From Methanobacteriota archaeon (GTDB taxonomy: Archaea; Halobacteriota; Methanosarcinia; Methanosarcinales; Methanoperedenaceae): a stretch of 6,956 bases of DNA. The notes beneath the pieces were generated by a model, which ran no database searches, had not been told where the DNA came from, and was given only the letters and a program-made list of their open reading frames with translations. Shown in pieces: positions 1 through 5,541 of this stretch. Positions within the stretch are counted from its first letter, which is position 1; each line of letters opens with the position of its first letter. A program made the position numbers and the translations under genes. The stretch is taken from the NCBI GenBank assembly GCA_018900975.1, contig JAHIFK010000314.1, positions 1 through 6,956 on the forward strand. Direction: 5' to 3'.

Positions 1-578
1 TCACCAGGATCGATATTTGATACCAAAAATTGAACGCCTGTCTCGATATCACCAGGTTTTAATGATGTGTCTATGCCGCCCCATCGTCCCACTTTTGATT
101 CAATACCATCCGCTCCTATCACTATATCAGTTTTGATCTCATGAGTTTCCCCCATGTACATGGCCTTGATCCCCGTAACCATTCCATTTGATCTCAATAA
201 TCCAATCGCCCTTGTCTTTACCATTACTTCAGCCCCTGCCATAGCAGCTTTCTGGGCAAGTGTCCGATCAAAAATCTTTCTTTCAAGAACGTAACCAACT
301 TTCATGTTGGACGACGCATCTTCAGACATTTTAATCTCAGTTCCATCTGGAGCAATTAACATGGAACCTTTTACTTCTGACGCTATCCATTTATTATCAG
401 GTTCTATGTGCTTTTTCAAAGCGTCTTTTCCTACGCCTTCAGCGCATCTCACAGGATCCCCTATCTCCTGTCTTTTTTCAATGAGAAGGACATCCAATCC
501 GCCCTCTGAGCAGGTCTTTGCAGTTATGGAACCTCCTGGTCCAGCACCCACAATGATAACATCATACCTCCCCTTCAT
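1..578 (-). CDS. Geranylgeranyl reductase family FAD enzyme (probable digeranylgeranylglycerophospholipid reductase), C-terminus outside window
   Basis: Reading the minus strand from ATG at 578-576 gives 192 uninterrupted codons to the window edge; the family is about 390-410 residues, so roughly the N-terminal half is present. Seen: Rossmann FAD loop VGAGPGGS (residues 10-17), Glu34 at the end of the second strand for the FAD ribose, the archaeal geranylgeranyl reductase signature PVRCAEG (42-48), and the second FAD motif GADG (155-158) followed by GRWGG (164-168). Family knowledge: these enzymes saturate the double bonds of geranylgeranyl chains of archaeal ether lipids at the membrane, and the Methanosarcina acetivorans enzyme takes electrons from a ferredoxin encoded beside it. 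Here the start codon overlaps the ferredoxin stop (ATGA), with only a weak SD, so translation is probably coupled. A paralogue acting on another prenyl substrate cannot be excluded. Confidence 0.93.
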   Translation of the reverse strand, partial: MKGRYDVIIVGAGPGGSITAKTCSEGGLDVLLIEKRQEIGDPVRCAEGVGKDALKKHIEPDNKWIASEVKGSMLIAPDGTEIKMSEDASSNMKVGYVLERKIFDRTLAQKAAMAGAEVMVKTRAIGLLRSNGMVTGIKAMYMGETHEIKTDIVIGADGIESKVGRWGGIDTSLKPGDIETGVQFLVSNIDPG

Positions 579-748
579 TTGACCAGCTCCAGAGCTCCTA
601 CAGGACATATCTTGGCACACGCTCCGCAGTTTGTGCAGGTGTTATCAACCTCTATCCATGTTTCAATAAGTTCGAGCGCGCCAGCGGGGCATACTCCCAC
701 ACACGCACCGCAATATCCACATTTATAACGATTTACACTAACACCCAT
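575..748 (-). CDS. Small 2[4Fe-4S] ferredoxin, likely electron donor to the adjacent geranylgeranyl reductase
   Basis: A 57-residue protein made of two clostridial-type cluster motifs: Cys10, 13, 16, 20-Pro and Cys38, 41, 44, 48-Pro (CxxCxxCxxxCP twice), which bind two [4Fe-4S] clusters. It is a soluble low-potential electron carrier. An upstream in-frame ATG at 778 would add ten residues, but it has no SD, whereas the ATG at 748 is preceded by AGGTGA four bases upstream, so 748 is chosen. The stop shares bases with the start of the reductase gene (ATGA, 578-575), a coupling that fits a dedicated donor-acceptor pair, as known for the Methanosarcina reductase/ferredoxin pair. It is transcribed away from the prenyl synthase gene at 997 across a shared regulatory region. 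Confidence 0.93.
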   Translation of the reverse strand: MGVSVNRYKCGYCGACVGVCPAGALELIETWIEVDNTCTNCGACAKICPVGALELVK

Positions 749-847
749 GACCTCACCTGCTAACTTAGGATAACACATAAAATCTATTTTCTCTCCTTGT
801 ACTCTCTTTTATTCATTGTGAAAACGATAAACTATCTTGATTTGCCT

Positions 848-858
848 AATATATATTT
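848..858 (-). promoter_or_regulatory. Candidate TATA box for the ferredoxin-reductase operon
   Basis: Read on the minus strand this is a GAAATATATATTA-like stretch, resembling an archaeal BRE/TATA element. A start site about 25 bases downstream would leave a leader of around 80 bases before ATG 748, which is long. A second AT-rich stretch near 807-814 would give a shorter leader. The whole region is AT-rich, so the call is weak. Confidence 0.3.
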
Positions 859-871
859 CAATTTGTTTGAA

Positions 872-896
872 AAAATTACAATAGCTTTGTAATTTT
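872..896. promoter_or_regulatory. Perfect 10-bp inverted repeat, candidate operator between divergent operons
   Basis: The arms AAAATTACAA (872-881) and TTGTAATTTT (887-896) are exact reverse complements around a 5-base centre (TAGCT). It lies between the candidate minus-strand TATA at 848-858 and the candidate plus-strand TATA at 929-937. A dimeric helix-turn-helix regulator there could control the ferredoxin/reductase genes and the prenyl synthase gene together. It is not followed by a simple T-run in a position that would end either gene, so it is not read as a terminator. The regulator is unknown. Confidence 0.5.
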
Positions 897-928
897 ATTA
901 AGAGATTTCAAATATTCAAAATAGTTCA

Positions 929-937
929 AAATATATA
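929..937 (+). promoter_or_regulatory. Candidate TATA box for the prenyl diphosphate synthase gene
   Basis: AAATATATA preceded by purine-rich CAAA, matching the archaeal BRE/TATA pattern. Transcription would start near 960, giving a leader of about 37 bases that includes the SD at 985-989. Three TTCAAA motifs (907, 915, 925) run into it from upstream. Confidence 0.45.
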
Positions 938-996
938 GCTTTTGTGTCCTTAGGGGTTTGTTAAATTAACGAAAATTATATGTTGAGGTTATGATT

Positions 997-2067
997 ATGG
1001 ATGATATAACATTACTAAATGAAATAAAGAAAAAATCCGTGAAAGTAAACAATTTTATCGAGCAAAAAACTTTTTCCAAGCCTCTGGAACCATTGACGCT
1101 TCATAATGCATGTAAACATTTATTTCTGGCTGGAGGGAAGAGGGTAAGATCAGCAATTACTTTATTCTCTTGTGAAGCCGCAGGTGGTATCGATGAATGG
1201 GCATTACCATCTGCTGTAGCTATGGAACTGTTACATGCATATTCATTGATTCACGATGATCTAATAGATAGAGGAACCTCAAGAAGAGGTGTGCCTTCGG
1301 TCAATATAAAATATGGTGAACCGGCTGCAATTTTAACTGGTGATATCTTGTTAACAAAGGTATATGAATCAATAGGAATGACCAGTGAAGTTCCAGAAGT
1401 AACGGTTTCTCAGATCCTTAGAGTAATGGAAACTGTAACAAAATCATCCATAGATTTATGCGAAGGGCAGACATTAGACATATCATTTTCTGACAGTAGT
1501 ATGGTTGGTAAAGTGGATGAGAATGACTGTTTAAGGATGATCTCAAAAAAAACAGGCTCTTTAGTTGCAGCTGCTACGAAAACAGGCGGCATCCTCGCAA
1601 ATGCTAAAGCAAGTGAGATATTAGCTCTTGAGGAATATGGACGATGTTTTGGGACTGGGTATCAAATAATTGATGATGTCTTGGATATGATTGCCAATAA
1701 AGAGAGCTTTGGCAAACCCGTTGGCGGTGATCTTAGGGAGGGTAAATGCACGCTCATAACCGTATATGCATTTAATAATGCAGAAAAAAGAGAGCTTGAA
1801 TCCATACTTGCAGTTTTAGGAAATAGAAATCCTAGCATGGGGAGTATTCAAAAAGCTATAGAAGCTTTACATAAATGTGGTGCAATTGAATATGCAATAA
1901 ACACTTCAGAAAAATATCTTACACAAGCTATTGATTCTCTTCAAGATTTTCCAGGAACACATGAAAAGGAGATCTTAACAGCTTTTACGCCATCATTAGC
2001 ACTCAAATTAGCTGGTGTAGATACGGCAACTCTGTTGCCAAGTTCTTCTAATAGCAAATATTGGTAA
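997..2067 (+). CDS. Short-chain (E)-polyprenyl diphosphate synthase, probable geranylgeranyl (or farnesyl) diphosphate synthase
   Basis: A 356-residue trans-prenyltransferase that condenses isopentenyl diphosphate with an allylic diphosphate in the cytosol. Seen (numbered from ATG 997): substrate loop GGKRVRS (46-52), first aspartate-rich motif DDLID (87-91) followed by RRG (96-98), second motif DDVLD (226-230) and GKPVGGD (239-245) with the usual EGK after it. Tyr82 lies five residues before the first motif; in this family an aromatic residue there limits products to about C15-C20, while enzymes making long quinone tails usually carry a small residue. The SD GAGGT (985-989) is seven bases from ATG 997 but only one from ATG 991, so 997 is preferred over the longer 358-residue reading. 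The protein is slightly longer than the usual 300-330. It is the first plus-strand gene of the AT-rich prenyl cluster. Exact chain length is inferred, not shown. Confidence 0.92.
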   Translation: MDDITLLNEIKKKSVKVNNFIEQKTFSKPLEPLTLHNACKHLFLAGGKRVRSAITLFSCEAAGGIDEWALPSAVAMELLHAYSLIHDDLIDRGTSRRGVPSVNIKYGEPAAILTGDILLTKVYESIGMTSEVPEVTVSQILRVMETVTKSSIDLCEGQTLDISFSDSSMVGKVDENDCLRMISKKTGSLVAAATKTGGILANAKASEILALEEYGRCFGTGYQIIDDVLDMIANKESFGKPVGGDLREGKCTLITVYAFNNAEKRELESILAVLGNRNPSMGSIQKAIEALHKCGAIEYAINTSEKYLTQAIDSLQDFPGTHEKEILTAFTPSLALKLAGVDTATLLPSSSNSKYW

Positions 2068-2177
2068 TAGAGGTATTCAGATTTATGAGGATTATAAATT
2101 TGTTCATTATAAGAGCAAAATTGGGCTTTTCCAGAAAATAAAACCTCAAAATTCACGGCCACCAGACTGAAATATTA

Positions 2178-2185
2178 TTTATATC
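2178..2185 (+). promoter_or_regulatory. Candidate TATA box for the UbiA-family gene
   Basis: TTTATATC with an upstream GAAAT that could serve as BRE. Its distance to ATG 2213 (about 32 bases from the box centre) predicts a start site only a few bases before the codon. This agrees with the lack of a good SD there and suggests a leaderless or near-leaderless transcript separate from the synthase gene 145 bases upstream. Confidence 0.4.
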
Positions 2186-2212
2186 TTATAATCGATTAAT
2201 AAAGAGCAAAAG

Positions 2213-3061
2213 ATGCTACAAATTTTGAAATCATTTAAAGAGCTCATTAATCTTCTACGCTTGGAGAAATCATTAATAGTGATTTTATTTCCTATTGTAG
2301 GAGCCATAACAATCAATGGATTTTCATTGCATAATCCACTAAATCTGCTTTTTTCTGGAATTTTATATTGTTTACTTTGGGGTGCATCATTTGCTATCAA
2401 TGATTATTTTGATATACACATCGACAAAATAAATTTGCCAAATCGTATTTTGCCATCCAATAGAATTTCTACAACTGTATCATTTATATGGGCTATAATA
2501 TTATATATTGTAATAAACCTGCTGACACTTTTATTATACGGCTTTCTGCCATTTCTTCTAATTGCTAGTGGAAGCGTTATTGGTATATTATACTCATGGA
2601 AGCTTAAATTATGGGGAATCCCCGGTGATTTGGCTATTTTTACTATATCCTTGTTAGGGGTGCTTTTTGGGGATATTATTGTTAATCATACGATCAGACC
2701 TCAGAGTGCAATAATCGGACTCTTTATAGGATGTTTTATGTATGGACTGCAAATAATGTACTCGATACGAGATATAGAAGGGGATAAGGCATATGGCAGT
2801 CGTTCAATTGCAGTTAGAATGGGAAGTAAAGTTGCAGCAAGTGTAATGATCATACCAGTTTTTGGTGCCCTAATTCTATTATTTTATTTTTTTATTATAG
2901 GCATGATAAAATTTAATATTTTTTTAATGATTATAGGTAGTTTTCTCTCGGTTACTGGGTTTTATCTGATATTTAAAATACCCACAAGCCAGACTATAAG
3001 TCGCTACCACCGTATACCTGAAATAGGGCTTATATTTCATTTAATATCTTTCATTTTATAA
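2213..3061 (+). CDS. UbiA-family membrane prenyltransferase, acceptor uncertain
   Basis: A 282-residue, very hydrophobic protein with about eight to nine membrane segments (for example near 21-36, 44-62, 90-127, 138-158, 165-184, 208-230, 234-254, 267-282). First catalytic motif NDYFDIHID (63-71) gives Asn63, Asp64, Asp67 and Asp71 for Mg-diphosphate binding; the second is RDIEGD (186-191) followed by GSRSIAVRMG. UbiA enzymes join a prenyl chain from its diphosphate to an acceptor in the membrane. The first motif region resembles archaeal digeranylgeranylglyceryl phosphate synthase, but the usual RPIPSG after it is RILPSN here, and the second motif is closer to the RDxExD form of MenA/ChlG/carotenoid-elongase enzymes. 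The acceptor could be a glyceryl lipid, a phenazine- or quinone-like ring, or another isoprenoid. It has a weak SD, a possible own promoter, and lies between a prenyl synthase and an FAD enzyme. Confidence 0.88.
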   Translation: MLQILKSFKELINLLRLEKSLIVILFPIVGAITINGFSLHNPLNLLFSGILYCLLWGASFAINDYFDIHIDKINLPNRILPSNRISTTVSFIWAIILYIVINLLTLLLYGFLPFLLIASGSVIGILYSWKLKLWGIPGDLAIFTISLLGVLFGDIIVNHTIRPQSAIIGLFIGCFMYGLQIMYSIRDIEGDKAYGSRSIAVRMGSKVAASVMIIPVFGALILLFYFFIIGMIKFNIFLMIIGSFLSVTGFYLIFKIPTSQTISRYHRIPEIGLIFHLISFIL

Positions 3062-3092
3062 ATATTAAAACTATGAGCATATCGCTTGGCAA

Positions 3093-3139
3093 CAATCTGG
3101 TACTTAAATACTTAGATTGTCGTTAAAGGCATTAGATTG
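3093..3139 (+). promoter_or_regulatory. TTAGATTG direct repeats plus an inverted partial copy around the FAD-enzyme promoter
   Basis: TTAGATTG occurs at 3112-3119 and 3132-3139, exactly 20 bases apart (about two helical turns). CAATCTGG at 3093-3100 resembles the inverse, also about 20 bases away. A TATA-like CTTAAATA (3103-3110) sits among them. The arrangement could be a set of regulator sites, or chance in AT-rich DNA. Confidence 0.3.
3103..3110 (+). promoter_or_regulatory. Candidate TATA box for the FAD oxidoreductase gene
   Basis: CTTAAATA 44-51 bases before ATG 3154 would give a start near 3132 and a short leader holding the SD GAGAGGT (3139-3145). The gene may instead, or also, be read through from the UbiA gene 92 bases upstream. 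Confidence 0.35.
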
Positions 3140-3153
3140 AGAGGTTACTAAGT

Positions 3154-4545
3154 ATGAAAAAGTATGATTCGATTGTTGTAGGTGGGGGTATTAGCGGATT
3201 ATTATCTGCTCTGGTTTTATCAAAGTCTGGGAAAAAAGTTCTTGTTATCGAGAGAAATAAGACTGTAGGTAACAATTGTAATAGCTATGTTGTTGACGGT
3301 TATCAGGTAGATACCGGTCCACATGCTATAACCCAGTTGCGCAAGGGTGGGCCTTTAACTTATTTAATGGATAACTATTTCGATTATATTCCGGTTTTTG
3401 TGGATTATGGAGAGTATTTTATTCGGACAGAGAATGGTTTGAAGAAAGTGCCTACTGACCTTGGCGGTTATCTGACAATGGATATACTGCCAAGAAAAGA
3501 CCGTCTTATAATCGCTCAGGCATTGACAAAAATGCTGATAATGTGGCAGTTTGGTACAGATCTCTCAAAGACATCAGTTTATGAATGCCTTCCGTGGGAT
3601 AATCTTTCATCCGACACGACTGAGTTTACTGATACTTTTTGTTATTTCTTATCCGGGAGAGCGATGAAAGAGACCTCTGTCCAGAGAATGTTTGTAGGTA
3701 GTGGATTTGTTGAAGAGAGCATTCAAAAAGACATAGCCCATGAGAAGAATCAAAATTACAATCTGTATGAAGAAGCTAAGAAATTATCTTATGTCAGCAG
3801 GTTATTGAATAATAGGAAAGTAAGCTATAACCAATTTTATCCAAGGGATGGCCTGAAAGCCATAGTAAATGCCATATTATATTCACTGCCAAAGACTGTG
3901 GAGATTAAAACAAATACTGCTGTAAAAGAAATTATCGTGGAAGGTAATACAGCAAAGGGAGTCTCAACAGGAGAAGAATCATATTATGCTGACTCGATTA
4001 TTTATTCAGCTTTTGTTAAAGATATTCCCCAATATATTAAAGATTTGCCAGCAGGCTATGTTTCAGATTTGAATAATGTCAAACAATCAAGGACTTTAAC
4101 AATTTGGCTTGGACTGAGTAGCGAATTCGATGAATTCAACTATGTAGGGGGTGAGATATGGTTCAAGAAAAAGGCTTTCTGGGCAATGCCAATAAGCAAT
4201 TACAACAGGAAATTTGCACCCAGCGGAAAAAAACTTGTTGGATTTATGTTTTCTATAGATGAAAACAATGATCTGGAATCTGAAAAAGGCGAAGCTTATG
4301 ACACTATTTTACGTGTGTATCCCGGTATTGATAAATATATAGATATGATCCATTACCAGGTAACCACACCGGAAAAAGCCGCGGTGTCAATAAACGGATT
4401 TATTGCAGATACGGAGACTCCAATCAAGAATCTTTATATAGTCGGGACAGATGCAGATGATCGAAGTATGGGAGTGACCAGGGCTGCCTACTCGGTAGTG
4501 AAATTGATAACAGTTTTGAAAAGAGATGGATATATGGTTACATAA
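3154..4545 (+). CDS. CrtI/phytoene-desaturase-like FAD-dependent oxidoreductase
   Basis: A 463-residue soluble flavoprotein of the amine-oxidase/CrtI superfamily. Seen: N-terminal FAD loop VVGGGISG (8-15), Glu33 for the FAD ribose, the substrate-side motif DTGPH (53-57) typical of CrtI-like enzymes, and a C-terminal FAD segment NLYIVGTDADDRSMGVTRAA (426-445), where DRSMG replaces the usual PGGG of carotenoid desaturases. Family members desaturate, saturate or isomerise isoprenoid chains. No phytoene synthase gene is in the window, so a carotenoid pathway is not supported here. Next to a prenyl synthase, a UbiA enzyme and (divergently) a prenyl reductase, a role in changing saturation of the prenyl product is the best inference; methanophenazine, for example, carries one saturated isoprene unit. 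The SD GAGAGGT (3139-3145) with an eight-base spacer supports the start. Confidence 0.85.
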   Translation: MKKYDSIVVGGGISGLLSALVLSKSGKKVLVIERNKTVGNNCNSYVVDGYQVDTGPHAITQLRKGGPLTYLMDNYFDYIPVFVDYGEYFIRTENGLKKVPTDLGGYLTMDILPRKDRLIIAQALTKMLIMWQFGTDLSKTSVYECLPWDNLSSDTTEFTDTFCYFLSGRAMKETSVQRMFVGSGFVEESIQKDIAHEKNQNYNLYEEAKKLSYVSRLLNNRKVSYNQFYPRDGLKAIVNAILYSLPKTVEIKTNTAVKEIIVEGNTAKGVSTGEESYYADSIIYSAFVKDIPQYIKDLPAGYVSDLNNVKQSRTLTIWLGLSSEFDEFNYVGGEIWFKKKAFWAMPISNYNRKFAPSGKKLVGFMFSIDENNDLESEKGEAYDTILRVYPGIDKYIDMIHYQVTTPEKAAVSINGFIADTETPIKNLYIVGTDADDRSMGVTRAAYSVVKLITVLKRDGYMVT

Positions 4546-4760
4546 AAAACATCATAAGGATTTATAATCTTACCCTATATTATGCGCCTATTCTTAGCGC
4601 CAAAAGAAAAATTTCTATATTCCTATCACCTTTCGGAAGCATGAGAAACGCCTCTTGCCTTCAATAAAAATCTCCCGAACCCCGCTGCGGCTACGTCCGA
4701 AGCCTTTGTACAAATATCACAACCTTTTTTCAAGTAGAGCTCTCAGCGTAGTCTCTGACA

Positions 4761-4810
4761 GGCAGGCTCGCATCGTGGTAAAGGCAGACTAAACTATGGC
4801 AGGCTTCGCA
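4761..4810. repeat. Degenerate 12/13-bp direct repeat, 37 bp apart
   Basis: GGCAGGCTCGCA (4761-4772) and GGCAGGCTTCGCA (4798-4810) differ by one inserted T. A weaker partial copy (GGCAGACT) lies between them at 4783-4790. No function is evident; it could be a remnant of a duplicated or mobile sequence. Confidence 0.5.
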
Positions 4811-4896
4811 CGCTTGAGAAAGCAGATGTGCTAATCCATTACACACGATGCTTTCCAACTTTCCTTTCACTTTCGTAATATGAGAGGTGTAATAAG

Positions 4897-4935
4897 ATGA
4901 ATAATAAAAGTGCATCGTTTGGTGCAGGAAGATAA
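4897..4935 (+). CDS. Possible 12-codon leader ORF ahead of the right-block operon
   Basis: ATG at 4897 opens MNNKSASFGAGR and stops at TAA 4933-4935, two bases before the next start at 4938. It is preceded by GAGAGGT (4882-4888) with an eight-base spacer, exactly the SD sequence and spacing used by the FAD enzyme (3154) and the MoxR ATPase (6079). Its 3' half contains the AGGAAG SD (4926-4931) of the next gene, so its translation could affect that gene. The peptide has no run of one amino acid that would suggest classical attenuation. It could also be chance. Confidence 0.4.
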   Translation: MNNKSASFGAGR

Positions 4936-4937
4936 CT

Positions 4938-5282
4938 ATGGATAACGTTGAGTTGAACAGTGTTATCGAGAAGAAGGGAATGGATTGGCTCGTCGCTGCT
5001 CTTATTGAGGGCTCGATTGGATATCACACGCCAAAGCATGCGAAGATACTTATCAATAGAGCAATCGCCGGTGAGGCAAAGGATTACTGTGAGCGCTGTA
5101 TGGCTTGCTTCAATTGCGACCTCATGAAGATGATCGAGCGTGATGTTGAGATATTTGAGCGTTTAGAAGCGCGGGATCCTCAGAGGTCCGAGCGGATCGT
5201 TAGCGCTGCGAAGCAGATTGCCAACCTCGACGAAGAAGGACAGAGTCTAGTTAGCCTTGCATATCCAACAATGGGGGTTTGA
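4938..5282 (+). CDS. Hypothetical 114-aa protein with a CxxCxxCxxC motif
   Basis: Not recognised. The protein is mostly charged and helical-looking, with four cysteines at 51, 54, 57 and 60 spaced CxxCxxCxxC, and His30 and His34 shortly upstream. The spacing differs from ferredoxins (no CxxxCP), so it could bind Zn or an Fe-S cluster; neither is shown. There is no signal peptide or membrane segment. The SD AGGAAG (4926-4931) is six bases from the ATG. It is the first gene of a tight run leading to a MoxR ATPase, with the next start six bases after its stop, which suggests a shared transcript and a role in the same system. Confidence 0.72.
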   Translation: MDNVELNSVIEKKGMDWLVAALIEGSIGYHTPKHAKILINRAIAGEAKDYCERCMACFNCDLMKMIERDVEIFERLEARDPQRSERIVSAAKQIANLDEEGQSLVSLAYPTMGV

Positions 5283-5288
5283 AGAGTC

Positions 5289-5492
5289 ATGCACCTATGG
5301 AGAGATTTGCCGTCTGAGGAAGTCAAGGAGTTTGTTCAATGGGCACTTGACAACTGGAAGCCAGACACACAGATCAATAATGTGTGGCACCCTGTAGTAA
5401 GGAACACCTGGGGAAAGTTGGACGAGTCATTCGCTACAGCAAAGAGACAGATCCTGGCTGATTGCAAAGACCTGTCGGAGGCGGCAGCATGA
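5289..5492 (+). CDS. Hypothetical 67-aa tryptophan-rich protein
   Basis: Not recognised. It is a short soluble protein with five tryptophans (4, 18, 23, 33, 41) in 67 residues, an unusually high share, and a probably helical acidic/basic C-terminal half. The start follows the previous stop by six bases, and a GGGGGTTTGA stretch at the end of the previous gene can serve as SD, so translation is probably coupled. Position and spacing support it being real despite its size. No function is proposed beyond membership of the run ending in the MoxR ATPase. Confidence 0.65.
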   Translation: MHLWRDLPSEEVKEFVQWALDNWKPDTQINNVWHPVVRNTWGKLDESFATAKRQILADCKDLSEAAA

Positions 5493-5521
5493 AGCTATCG
5501 AATCTTTTGAGCACTGACTGA
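5489..5521 (+). CDS. Possible 10-codon mini-ORF overlapping the 67-aa gene
   Basis: ATG 5489 overlaps the upstream stop (ATGA) and reads MKLSNLLSTD to TGA 5519-5521. GGAGG (5477-5481) lies seven bases upstream. It ends 20 bases before the next gene's ATG. It could be a coupling or leader peptide, or chance inside a GC-rich gene end. Confidence 0.2.
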   Translation: MKLSNLLSTD

Positions 5522-5541
5522 TTTTTCAATATGGAGGTACT

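Larger units (their letters stand above)
4546..4937. other. Intergenic stretch, no substantial gene recognised
   Basis: The 392 bases after the FAD-enzyme stop hold no convincing long coding frame. Base composition changes here from the AT-rich prenyl block to the GC-richer right block. Seen are a T-run at 4725-4730 that could act as a weak archaeal oligo-T terminator, a pair of near-identical 12-13 base repeats (4761-4772 and 4798-4810), a TTCGGA/TCCGAA inverted pair near 4632 and 4696, and a short leader ORF at 4897-4935. A TATA-like element near 4874-4881 could drive the right block. It may be decayed sequence at a junction. Confidence 0.5.

Noticed and set aside
304..582. 92-aa plus-strand frame
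   Set aside because: It lies opposite the clearly conserved geranylgeranyl reductase coding sequence and has no family features.
960..970. Small palindrome GTTAAATTAAC near the expected synthase transcription start
   Set aside because: Five-base arms in AT-rich DNA are expected by chance; far weaker than the 10-bp repeat at 872-896.
4720..4732. T-run after the FAD enzyme gene as a terminator
   Set aside because: It lies about 180 bases after the stop and has no stem; too weak to list as a terminator feature on its own.
4741..4850. tRNA-like stretch with a GGTAAAGGC segment resembling a leucine/serine tRNA D-arm
   Set aside because: No acceptor-stem pairing, no T8 in register and no GTTCGAATC-type T-arm can be found around it.
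4730..5039. Minus-strand frames of 61 and 66 aa over the gap and the start of the 114-aa gene
   Set aside because: No SD, no recognisable domain, and the overlap with a well-supported plus-strand gene makes them unlikely.
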